DNA from: an uncultured Selenomonadales bacterium
GTDB lineage: Bacteria; Bacillota; Negativicutes; Selenomonadales; Selenomonadaceae
Direction: 5' to 3'
DNA length: 22,743 nt
Assembly (NCBI GenBank): GCA_937915725.1
Contig: CALGGV010000285.1
Span: forward strand, 1 to 22,743
Part shown: piece after piece, positions 7,116 to 13,537 of the stretch
How the letters are laid out: each line of letters starts with the position of its first letter
Position numbering within the stretch: position 1 is the first letter of the stretch
The notes under the pieces: model-generated
What the model was told of the DNA's origin: nothing
The model's input: only the letters and a program-made list of their open reading frames with translations
Databases searched by the model: none
Program-made: the position numbers and the translations under genes

Positions 7116-7739
7116 TCAAAATCCGTTTTCAATTAAAAACTCTCTTGTTAAATCGTTTGAAGTTTTAAAATTCATAAGCCTTTCAATGTATTTCGCCAAA
7201 ATATCAGTTTCAATATTAACGATACTGCCGACGCGCTTAAAATTAAAATTTGTAACTGCGCGAGTGTGTGGAATCATTGACACGCTAAAATTTTCTGCGC
7301 CGGCGTCAACAACAGTTAAGCTTATCCCGTCCAACGCAACCGAGCCTTTGGCGGCAATTTGTTTCAGCAAAAAATTTTCTGCAGAAATATTTATAAAAAT
7401 TGCGTTGCCGTCTGTGCGAATGTTTGTAATTTTGCCCGTGCCGTCAATGTGCCCGCTTACAATGTGTCCGCCGAATCTGTCTCCAACTTTCATTGCGCGT
7501 TCAAGATTTACCGCGCCGCCAATATTCAATTCTTCAAGTGAAGTTTTACGAAATGTTTCAGGCATGACATCCGCCGCAAAATATTTTTCTGTAAAATCAG
7601 TTACAGTCAAACAAATTCCATTTGTGCAAATGCTGTCTCCAATTTTTATATCGCTCAAAATTTTAGCGCAGTTTATTTCAATTCGCCCGCCGTTCAAACT
7701 TTTAAGTTGCCCCGTTTCTTCAATTATTCCGGTAAACAA
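7116..7739 (-). CDS. ribE: RibE: riboflavin synthase alpha chain
   Basis: The 207-residue enzyme dismutates two 6,7-dimethyl-8-ribityllumazine molecules to riboflavin. It has the family's MFTGIIEETG opening and two lumazine-binding half-repeats. In the first are GDSICTNGICLTV and MPETFRKTSL; the second begins GDRFGGHIVSGHIDGTG (about 97-113) and continues with KGSVALDGISLTV and MIPHTR. The start is a TTG with GAGGTG 5 bases upstream. It lies 9 bases after the secreted-protein gene and 17 bp before the antitoxin-like gene, under the FMN riboswitch. The lumazine synthase (ribH) that supplies its substrate is not in the window. Confidence 0.96.
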   Translation of the reverse strand: MFTGIIEETGQLKSLNGGRIEINCAKILSDIKIGDSICTNGICLTVTDFTEKYFAADVMPETFRKTSLEELNIGGAVNLERAMKVGDRFGGHIVSGHIDGTGKITNIRTDGNAIFINISAENFLLKQIAAKGSVALDGISLTVVDAGAENFSVSMIPHTRAVTNFNFKRVGSIVNIETDILAKYIERLMNFKTSNDLTREFLIENGF

Positions 7740-7748
7740 TTTATCACC

Positions 7749-8435
7749 TCAATAAATAATTTTTTCTATACCGAACCATTGCGCGGCGTCGTCCCATTTT
7801 AAGCGAATTTCGCCTTCATGTTCAGACCTGCCTTCCCAATGCCAGCGATAGTAGGGAATTATAATTGTATCGCCACTGGAAATTGGTTTTTCGTAAATTA
7901 CGCCGCCATCTTCTTTGTAAGCATCTTTGCCGCTAAAATAATTTTTGCTAATTTCTTTGCTGTCAATGAAGTTTACCCATTTACCGTCTTTTTGTCTGCC
8001 GATAATGTTCAAATGTGAAACGCAGTAATTGTGATACACAACGTACAAAGTAATTCCGCCGTCATTTTCAATTTTTAAAATATCTTTATCCGTACCACTG
8101 CGGGATAAAATATAATTATTTTTTCCGCCGAATTTTATTGCGTCACCATAATCACCGCTTGTAAAATCGTAATAGCAGAAAAGCGCGTCATTGCCGGTGC
8201 CGAAAGTTGCAACGCCCTTTGTATAAGTTTGGAGCGGTTTTCCTTTGTAAGTAAATTCAGTTTCATTATAAGGCGTGCCGGTATTTGTTGTTGCGCCGTC
8301 AATAATGAATCCGTGATAGGGAGCTTGTACCGGAAAACCAACTGTGCCAATTTCAACAGGTTGCGAAAAAGTCATAGCCGCCGCCGAATTTGTCATAAAT
8401 AACAGTGAAAAAATTACGCCGAAAAATTTTTTCAT
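7749..8435 (-). CDS. Exported protein of unknown function, first gene under the FMN riboswitch
   Basis: These 228 residues begin with a typical signal peptide (KK, then a hydrophobic core, then NSAAA before MTF), so the mature protein should be periplasmic or secreted. The rest is rich in aromatic residues, Gly and Asp, with GFIIDGATTNTG, YYDFTSGDYGD, a YHNYCVSHL segment and YYRWHWEGRSEHEG; it looks like a beta-rich globular domain. I do not recognise a family. There is no lipobox and no second membrane segment. It starts 21 bases after the riboswitch terminator with AAGGAG before the ATG, and ribE follows 9 bp later. It is therefore directly subject to FMN control, which suggests a link to flavin or flavin-dependent processes, but that is inference. 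Confidence 0.8.
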   Translation of the reverse strand: MKKFFGVIFSLLFMTNSAAAMTFSQPVEIGTVGFPVQAPYHGFIIDGATTNTGTPYNETEFTYKGKPLQTYTKGVATFGTGNDALFCYYDFTSGDYGDAIKFGGKNNYILSRSGTDKDILKIENDGGITLYVVYHNYCVSHLNIIGRQKDGKWVNFIDSKEISKNYFSGKDAYKEDGGVIYEKPISSGDTIIIPYYRWHWEGRSEHEGEIRLKWDDAAQWFGIEKIIY

Positions 8436-8455
8436 TTAAAAAAACTCCTTGATAT

Positions 8456-8483
8456 AAAAAAAGCCGCCAAAATAAAAGGCGGC
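8456..8483 (-). terminator. Expression-platform terminator of the FMN riboswitch
   Basis: On the minus strand, GCCGCC pairs with GGCGGC around a nine-base A/T loop and is followed by seven T. It lies 13 bases after the aptamer and just before the first gene of the operon, consistent with premature termination when FMN is bound. Confidence 0.9.
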
Positions 8484-8496
8484 AGAAATAAAATTG

Positions 8497-8601
8497 CTCT
8501 TTTTCCTCCGGACTTTAACCGTCGGTATCGGAATTTCGCCGAATCGTGCCAAAGGCTCGCGGACTATACCGCCGGTGGGGAATTTCGCCCCGCCCCAAGA
8601 G
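8497..8601 (-). promoter_or_regulatory. FMN riboswitch (RFN element)
   Basis: The minus strand shows the conserved RFN blocks in order: CTTGGGGCGGGGCGAAATTC, CCCACCGGCGGTATAGTCCG, GATTCGGCGAAATTCCGATA and CCGACGGTTAAAGTCCGGA. Helix P1 is closed by CTCTT with AAGAG at the two ends. The family binds FMN and lowers expression of riboflavin genes. With the terminator at 8456-8483 it should work by transcription attenuation. No clear promoter was found in the short space between it and the PTS IIA gene (stop at 8616-8618), so it may have its own weak promoter or be read from 9001. Confidence 0.95.
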
Positions 8602-8615
8602 TTTGTCAAAATATT

Positions 8616-8978
8616 TTATTCTGAATAAAATTTAACAGTATCGCCTGCGCGAAGTCTAGGCATAACATTACCTTTAACCGCAATTTGTCCGGGCATTGTA
8701 GCAGTACCATTAACAACTACTGTACAGTGTCCACCGTTGCGAAGATTTGCATTTGCCGCCGCGCCAACTTTTTCAACGATAAAATCTGTGTTGCCCACCA
8801 GCAATTTGTCGCCTTCAGCAATATCCGCCGCAACTTCTGCAACCGTGTGCTGTACAACCATATCTGCCAAATTCGGGCGCAAATTTTCGTCCATCAAAAT
8901 AAAACTTTTGTTGCTGTCAAGAAATGGACGCGCGTCCTTACCAACAGCCGTTACTTTTACTTCATATTTAACCGTCAC
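8616..8978 (-). CDS. PTS glucitol/sorbitol-type IIA component, stand-alone
   Basis: The 120-residue cytosolic protein matches the sorbitol-specific IIA family in its spacing of NLADMVVQHTV (candidate phospho-His), GDKLLVGNTDFIVEKVG and NLRNGGHCTVVVNG, ending MPGQIAVKG and RAGDTVKF. Family members carry phosphate from HPr to the sugar permease. No IIB, IIC or dehydrogenase gene is nearby, so it may be an orphan with a regulatory role. The GTG at 8978 is chosen because AAGGAGG lies 9 bases upstream and a promoter lies just before that; a longer reading from 9017 would start inside the promoter. The ROK kinase tail relic lies beyond the promoter. Confidence 0.8.
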   Translation of the reverse strand: MTVKYEVKVTAVGKDARPFLDSNKSFILMDENLRPNLADMVVQHTVAEVAADIAEGDKLLVGNTDFIVEKVGAAANANLRNGGHCTVVVNGTATMPGQIAVKGNVMPRLRAGDTVKFYSE

Positions 8979-9000
8979 AAAAATCAACCTCCTTAACCGT

Positions 9001-9030
9001 ATAATACCATAACGCACGGGAATATTACAA
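9001..9030 (-). promoter_or_regulatory. Extended -10 promoter of the PTS IIA gene
   Basis: On the minus strand TTGTAA (9025-9030) and TATTAT (9001-9006) are 18 bases apart, and the -10 is preceded by TGG, giving an extended TGnTATTAT. The predicted transcript start falls at the AAGGAGG (8988-8994), so the leader is very short. Confidence 0.65.
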
Positions 9031-9059
9031 GTTTTTAATTTTAAATTTTGAGAAAATTT

Positions 9060-9251
9060 TCAAGGCGCAAGCCATCTGAATAACGCGCCGATTAAATTTG
9101 CGTCGTTGTGAAATTTGCACGGTACAATTTCAACTTTCGGAAATTTTATTTCGCAGGAATTGTAAACTTTTTCCAGATTTTCACGAATGGAATTTATAAA
9201 AATTTCCTGCTCGCTAATACCGCCGCCTACAGCAATTTTTTCAACGTCCAA
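9060..9251 (-). pseudogene. Duplicated 3' fragment of the ROK kinase gene
   Basis: Bases 9055-9251 repeat 9259-9455 at an offset of 204 bp with a few percent mismatches. The fragment encodes the last 62 residues of the kinase (DVEKIAVGGGISEQEIFIN to LIGALFRWLAP) with about five substitutions, including Leu to Ser, Arg to His and Ile to Leu/Val changes. Its stop codon is preserved. It lacks the ATP and sugar-binding parts and has no RBS, so it should be inert. The divergence shows the tandem duplication is not brand-new. Confidence 0.85.
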
Positions 9252-9263
9252 ACTAAATAATTT

Positions 9264-10124
9264 TCAAGGCGCAATCCATCTGAATAACGCGCCGATTAAA
9301 TTTGCGTCGTTGCGAAATTTGCACGGTACAATTTCAATTTTCGGAAATTTTATTTCGCAGGAATTGTAAACCTTTTCCAGATTTTCACGAATTAAATTTA
9401 TAAAAATTTCCTGCTCGCTGATACCGCCGCCTACAGCAATTTTTTCAACGTCCAACAAAATTTGAATATTAAAAATCTGCACGGCAATTTGGCGCGTGAA
9501 CTTGTCAAGGCAAGCAAGCGCGTCTTTTTCTTTTTCTGTAACTGCTTTAAAAAATTTTTCGCCGGTAATTTCTTCGATTGACAAATTTTTAATCTGCGCG
9601 TAGGATTTAAGCAACGCCGGTACACTGCAATTTTTGTGAAACATTTCGCCGTTCACAGATAAAAACGAAATTTCGCCGGCAAGAAAATTTTTGCCCTTGT
9701 GGACTTCGTGATTTTTGATAACCGCGCCGCCAATCATTGTACCAAAAACCATAACAAATCCATCTGAAACATCTGCAAGACTGCCAATTTTCGCCTCTGC
9801 CAACGCCGCGCAGTTTGCATCATTTTCAATCGTAACTTTGACGCCGCAAATTTTTTCCAATTCGTCAACAATGTTGCAGCCGTCATTGTAAGGGAGCGCA
9901 CTGCTTTTTAAACAAATTCCGCGCTCCGCGTCGATTATTCCCGGCATTGAAATTGCAATTCCTTCAGCAAAATTTGACTTAAAAATTTTATAAATTGCGT
10001 CAAAAAAATCTGCGCGAGAATTCAAAGGCGTTGGAATTTTGCCGCGCTGAAAAATTTCTGCGCGTTCATTCATTACGGCAAATTTTATAAAAGTGCCGCC
10101 AATATCTAAAACTAAAATTTTCAT
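9264..10124 (-). CDS. ROK-family sugar kinase
   Basis: The 286-residue cytosolic protein opens with LVLDIGGTFIKFAV, the phosphate-binding DxGGT motif, and continues with AISMPGIIDAERG and ENDANCAALAEAKIG, which holds the catalytic Asp of the family. A glycine turn (GTMIGGAV) and the C-terminal AVGGGISEQ follow. The CxCGxxGC zinc-binding motif of many ROK glucokinases and repressors is missing, and there is no N-terminal helix-turn-helix, so a kinase is more likely than a repressor. Members phosphorylate glucose, fructose, N-acetylmannosamine or similar sugars; the substrate cannot be told here. AAGGAT lies 8 bases before the ATG. The divergent CHR gene starts 26 bp away. Confidence 0.87.
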   Translation of the reverse strand: MKILVLDIGGTFIKFAVMNERAEIFQRGKIPTPLNSRADFFDAIYKIFKSNFAEGIAISMPGIIDAERGICLKSSALPYNDGCNIVDELEKICGVKVTIENDANCAALAEAKIGSLADVSDGFVMVFGTMIGGAVIKNHEVHKGKNFLAGEISFLSVNGEMFHKNCSVPALLKSYAQIKNLSIEEITGEKFFKAVTEKEKDALACLDKFTRQIAVQIFNIQILLDVEKIAVGGGISEQEIFINLIRENLEKVYNSCEIKFPKIEIVPCKFRNDANLIGALFRWIAP

Positions 10125-10149
10125 AATATCAATCCTTCGAGGTGTTTTT

Positions 10150-10713
10150 ATGGAACCTGTACAAGAAAAAAATTTTTACTGGAAACTTTTTAAATCAACA
10201 TTCATTGTCAGCGCGTTTACGGTTGGCGGCGGCTACATAATTATTCCACTGCTGAAGGCAAAATACGTTGACGAATACCATTGGATAAGCGATGAAGAAA
10301 CTTTGAATATGGTTGCAATAGCACAATCGACGCCTGGAATTATGGCGGTTAATACAGCAATAATGCTGGGCTACAGAATGGCGGGCGTGCGCGGCGCATT
10401 AACCGGAATGTTCGCCACAATTTTACCGCCGCTGATTATAATTACAGCCGTTGCAAGTTTTTATGATTTAATCGCCCAAAATGAAAAAGTTCAACTAGCT
10501 TTAAAGGGTATGCAGTGCGGCGCAACGGCTTTACTTTTGAACGTGGCGATTGACTTGCTGATAAAACAATTCTCAAAAAAATTAATCCTGCCGATTGTAA
10601 TAATCGTCGGGACTTTTATAGCGAATGTTTTTTTCAATGTAAATATAATGTTGCTCGTGGCGATTGATGGCGTAATTGGATTTTTCTTGTTACGTGACAA
10701 AAAATACAGCTAA
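10150..10713 (+). CDS. Short CHR-family (chromate transporter) membrane protein
   Basis: This 187-residue protein with about five or six hydrophobic segments has the CHR domain motifs FTVGGGYIIIPLLKAKYV, DEETLNMVAIAQSTPGIMAV and GYRMAGVRGALTGMFATILP. Short CHR proteins usually occur as adjacent pairs that together make the transporter; full-length ChrA fuses two domains. Only one is present here, with a structured intergenic element after it and no partner. The family was named for chromate efflux, but many anaerobes carry members with unknown anion substrates. The ATG at 10150 is preferred because CGAGGTG lies 5 bases upstream. It is the only clear plus-strand gene. Confidence 0.88.
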   Translation: MEPVQEKNFYWKLFKSTFIVSAFTVGGGYIIIPLLKAKYVDEYHWISDEETLNMVAIAQSTPGIMAVNTAIMLGYRMAGVRGALTGMFATILPPLIIITAVASFYDLIAQNEKVQLALKGMQCGATALLLNVAIDLLIKQFSKKLILPIVIIVGTFIANVFFNVNIMLLVAIDGVIGFFLLRDKKYS

Positions 10714-10773
10714 AATTTTTTTAATATAATTTTTTTGTAAATGTATTTTTTCCCTAGAATTTGTTAACAAATG

Positions 10774-10953
10774 GAAGATTAAAAGGCGCGCAGGACGCCC
10801 GCCGCACTCCGTTTTTGCTTGGGACTTTAAATTTCGGTAACGTGAGAAAACGCGGCTGGAGCTTTGAACTACTTTTTGTTTGACGTGAAAAACACAGGCG
10901 GGCGTCGATTCTTTCTTTGCCAGGCGTTTCTTTCTTCTAAAGAAAGAAATGCC
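10774..10953. other. Highly structured intergenic element
   Basis: This stretch holds a perfect 10-bp inverted repeat, GACGCCCGCC (10794-10803) with GGCGGGCGTC (10897-10906), enclosing further complementary pairs (CGTTTT at 10810-10815 with AAAACG at 10847-10852, flanked by CTCC and GGAG). A separate 12-bp hairpin follows, GGCGTTTCTTTC (10923-10934) with GAAAGAAATGCC (10942-10953), with one wobble and a seven-base loop. It is far more GC-rich than its surroundings and has no U-tract, so it is not a simple terminator. It could be a dispersed repeat or a non-coding RNA. The remainder of 10714-10993 is A/T-rich with no gene seen. Confidence 0.6.
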
Positions 10954-10983
10954 GACTTGTTAATTATAAAAATTTTTTAAAAA

Positions 10984-11011
10984 CTCCTAGTCACTAATCC
11001 TTAGCTCCTAA
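10984..11011 (-). repeat. Heptanucleotide repeat at the whiA 3' end
   Basis: Four seven-base units (CTCCTAG, TCACTAA, TCCTTAG, CTCCTAA) overlap the whiA stop codon. On the mRNA strand they read as G-rich heptads, and they encode the last residues AKD of WhiA. A closely similar run lies at 21114-21148. Confidence 0.6.
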
Positions 11012-11881
11012 AATTTCCTGCGCCAAATTATGAATTTTTTTAAAGCGATAATTGAGAGCTTGCCGCGTGATAAAAAGTTTTTCGGACAATTCGCCGACGG
11101 TACATTCAGGAAATTGCAAGCGCGTTTCCATTGTAAGTTTAAAATCTTCATTCAGTTCAATCTTGTTTTCAATTAAAATTTTAATATCTGAAATTTGCTG
11201 TTGTGCCGCATTAATCGCCTTGTTTAAATTTGAAGTTTCGCAATTTACCATTCGGTTGACGTTTGCCCGCACTTCCTTTAAATTCCGTGCAATTAAAAAA
11301 CGTTCGAGAGTTTCTTCCGCGCCGAGCATTCCCAAAAATTCCTCAATGGCGTCGCCTTCGCAAATGTAATTCACGAAAAATTCTTTTCTCAAACAAAATG
11401 TTGCATTAAATTCTAAATCTGTAAAAATTTTATTTATGAAAATTGCCGCGCTTTTTGAAAGTGTCGAAATATCTAAATAATATTGCGCCTCCGGCTTGTT
11501 GACAGTGCCGCACGCCATGAACGCGCCGCGCAAATATGCAACTTTTGTAAAATCGTCCGGTACAATTTCCGGAGAAACTGTTTCTTCAAAAAATTTTTCA
11601 AGCCCGCCCGTCAAAAAAACTCTTACAAAATATTTTATTTTTCTAGCCGGTGGTTTTTTGCGAACTATAGAAACTTCTTTTTTGGCATTGGGATAAAATT
11701 TTTTCAGCAACGTAATTAATTTTCTTGCGACTGCCGCGCTTACTGTCGAAAAATCCAGCCGCCCTTCATTAAAAGTTGCGCCAACTTTCAACATTGCCGC
11801 TAATTCTGCGCGAAGGCATTCTTCATCGTCTTCAAAAATTCTTGCAAGTTCATCTTTTACCGTGCGTGAATACGAAGGCAT
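10994..11881 (-). CDS. whiA: DNA-binding protein WhiA
   Basis: The 295-residue protein begins MPSYSRTVKDELARI and has the WhiA layout: an N-terminal LAGLIDADG-like domain (CLRAELAAMLKVGATF, then YLRGAFMACGTVNKPEAQY) and a C-terminal helix-turn-helix (TVGELSEKLFITRQALNYRF). The segment NCETSNLNKAINAAQQQI joins the two, as in the family. WhiA occurs in Firmicutes and Actinobacteria and acts in cell division or sporulation control. The ATG at 11881 is chosen for the AAGGAA before it and for family length; a longer frame from 11980 would overlap hisB by 98 bp. In many Firmicutes whiA follows yvcJ and yvcK; here it follows hisB, one base from its stop. Confidence 0.95.
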   Translation of the reverse strand: MPSYSRTVKDELARIFEDDEECLRAELAAMLKVGATFNEGRLDFSTVSAAVARKLITLLKKFYPNAKKEVSIVRKKPPARKIKYFVRVFLTGGLEKFFEETVSPEIVPDDFTKVAYLRGAFMACGTVNKPEAQYYLDISTLSKSAAIFINKIFTDLEFNATFCLRKEFFVNYICEGDAIEEFLGMLGAEETLERFLIARNLKEVRANVNRMVNCETSNLNKAINAAQQQISDIKILIENKIELNEDFKLTMETRLQFPECTVGELSEKLFITRQALNYRFKKIHNLAQEILGAKD

Positions 11882-11882
11882 T

Positions 11883-12467
11883 TTATAAAATTCCTTTCGT
11901 TGAGGGGATACCGGTATTTTTTTCGTCGTAGTCAACGGCAATTCGCAGGGCGTGTCCCAATGCTTTAAAAATCGCCTCAATTTTATGATGAGTATTTTTG
12001 CCGTACAAAATTTTCACGTGCAAAGTTATCCCCGCATTGAATGCAAACGCCCGCAAAAATTCTTCAGTCAATTCAGTATCAAAATTGCCGACAGTCGGCG
12101 CAAGTTCTCCCGCGTCAAAAACTAAAAACGGTCTGTTGCTTATATCCAAACTTACCAACGCCAAACTTTCGTCCATTGGTACAAAAAAACTTCCATAACG
12201 ATTTATACCGCGCTTATCTGCGAGCGCGTTTTTTATTGCCGCGCCAAGTGCAATTCCAATATCTTCAACGCTGTGATGACCGTCAACGTCTAAATCGCCT
12301 TTGCATTCCAAAATTAAATCAAATTGCCCGTGCGCCGCAAACAAATTCAGCATATGATTGAAAAAGCCAATTCCGGTATTAACTGAAATTCTGCCGCTGC
12401 CGTCCAAGTCAATCTTTAAATCAATTTGAGTTTCTCTTGTTTCACGAAAAATTTTTCCAATACGCAT
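11883..12467 (-). CDS. hisB: HisB: imidazoleglycerol-phosphate dehydratase
   Basis: This 194-residue enzyme catalyses the manganese-dependent dehydration step of histidine synthesis. Both metal-binding motifs are present: GHHSVEDIGIALG (around residue 72) and THHKIEAIFKALGHALR near the C-terminus. GFFNHMLNLFAAHG follows the N-terminal strand pair. The length is normal for the monofunctional form, with no phosphatase domain. The start overlaps the stop of hisC (TAATG), indicating coupling. Only hisC and hisB of the pathway are in the window. Confidence 0.96.
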   Translation of the reverse strand: MRIGKIFRETRETQIDLKIDLDGSGRISVNTGIGFFNHMLNLFAAHGQFDLILECKGDLDVDGHHSVEDIGIALGAAIKNALADKRGINRYGSFFVPMDESLALVSLDISNRPFLVFDAGELAPTVGNFDTELTEEFLRAFAFNAGITLHVKILYGKNTHHKIEAIFKALGHALRIAVDYDEKNTGIPSTKGIL

Positions 12468-13528
12468 TATTTTCCCTCCACAAAATTTTTTATCGCCGAA
12501 AATACTTCGTCATTTTCAATTTGCATTCCCATTGAAATCCTTAAGCAATTTTTTAAACCCGCCGCGCCCGCTGAAAAATATCTTACGCCTATATCTAAAT
12601 TATCAAGATATTCCTGAAGTGCCGCCGCTTTTTTGTACCTTATTAAAATAAAATTTGTCTGTGACGGAAAAACTTCAATTTCGCGCAGATTTTTTAACTT
12701 TTCAAAAATTCTTTGACGTTCAGCAACTGTACTTTGAATCCTGGTTATAAATTCATCGCGCATTTGGTAAACAATGTCAGCCGCCGCCAAACTTAAAACA
12801 TTCATATGATACGGCATAAAAGTTTTGTTAATCATTCGTGTAACGTCTTCCTGCGCTATCATATAACCTACGCGCGCCGCCGCCATTCCGTACGCCTTTG
12901 AAAATGTTCTTGCAACAATCAAATTTGGATATTTTTTGACAAGATTAAAAGCCGAATGTCCGTAAAATTCCACGTAAGCCTCATCAAGTAAAAACGCGCA
13001 GTCAATATTTTTTGCAATTTCTTCAATCTGCGCGACGGTTAAAGCATTGCCTGTAGGATTATTTGGGTTGCAAACAACGGCTAAATCTGCGTTGACTTCA
13101 TGAACTTTTTTTATAAATTTGTCAACGTCCAAATCAAATTTTTCATCTAAATCAAAAGGAAATGCTTGAGCCTCCGCCGCCCTTGCGTAAATTTTGTACA
13201 TTGAAAAACTCGGTTGCGGGTAGACAATTTTTTTACCTTTGCCGCCGAATGAATGAAAAACTTTTTCTATAATTTCACTGGAGCCGCCGCCCAATAAAAT
13301 TTGACTCTTTGAAACTGAAAAATTTTTTGCAATTTGTTCAATCAGTAAAGCATATTCTTCATTTGGGTAACGATTAAAAGAAATATTAGCCAAGCGATTT
13401 ATTACGCGCTCCTCAACCAACGGCGGCAAATTCAAAGTACTTTCATTGGCATTTACTTTAACTCGGTAATTTTTTTCAACTCCATCATAAGACGGCATTT
13501 TTTCTAAATCTTTTCGATAGTTCAGCAT
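12467..13528 (-). CDS. hisC: HisC: histidinol-phosphate aminotransferase
   Basis: The 353-residue PLP enzyme converts imidazole-acetol phosphate to histidinol phosphate. Fold-type I marks are NPNNPTGN (about 154-161), LLDEAYVEFYG (Asp182 and Tyr185 near the cofactor) and RTFSKAYGMAAARVGY with the Schiff-base Lys211. The N-terminal NANESTLNLPP and RYPNEEY and the C-terminal NCLRISMG fit HisC. GAGGAAAATTT precedes the ATG. It begins 9 bp after the exported protein gene at 13538-14773, so it is probably transcribed with it. Confidence 0.95.
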   Translation of the reverse strand: MLNYRKDLEKMPSYDGVEKNYRVKVNANESTLNLPPLVEERVINRLANISFNRYPNEEYALLIEQIAKNFSVSKSQILLGGGSSEIIEKVFHSFGGKGKKIVYPQPSFSMYKIYARAAEAQAFPFDLDEKFDLDVDKFIKKVHEVNADLAVVCNPNNPTGNALTVAQIEEIAKNIDCAFLLDEAYVEFYGHSAFNLVKKYPNLIVARTFSKAYGMAAARVGYMIAQEDVTRMINKTFMPYHMNVLSLAAADIVYQMRDEFITRIQSTVAERQRIFEKLKNLREIEVFPSQTNFILIRYKKAAALQEYLDNLDIGVRYFSAGAAGLKNCLRISMGMQIENDEVFSAIKNFVEGK

Positions 13529-13537
13529 AAATTTTCC

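Noticed and set aside
8685..9012. Plus-strand open frames opposite the PTS IIA gene
   Set aside because: They overlap a well-supported minus-strand gene and its promoter, and their translations match no family I know.
9264..10124. Naming the ROK protein as glucokinase or NanK
   Set aside because: The zinc motif is missing and there is no sugar-pathway context, so the substrate cannot be assigned.
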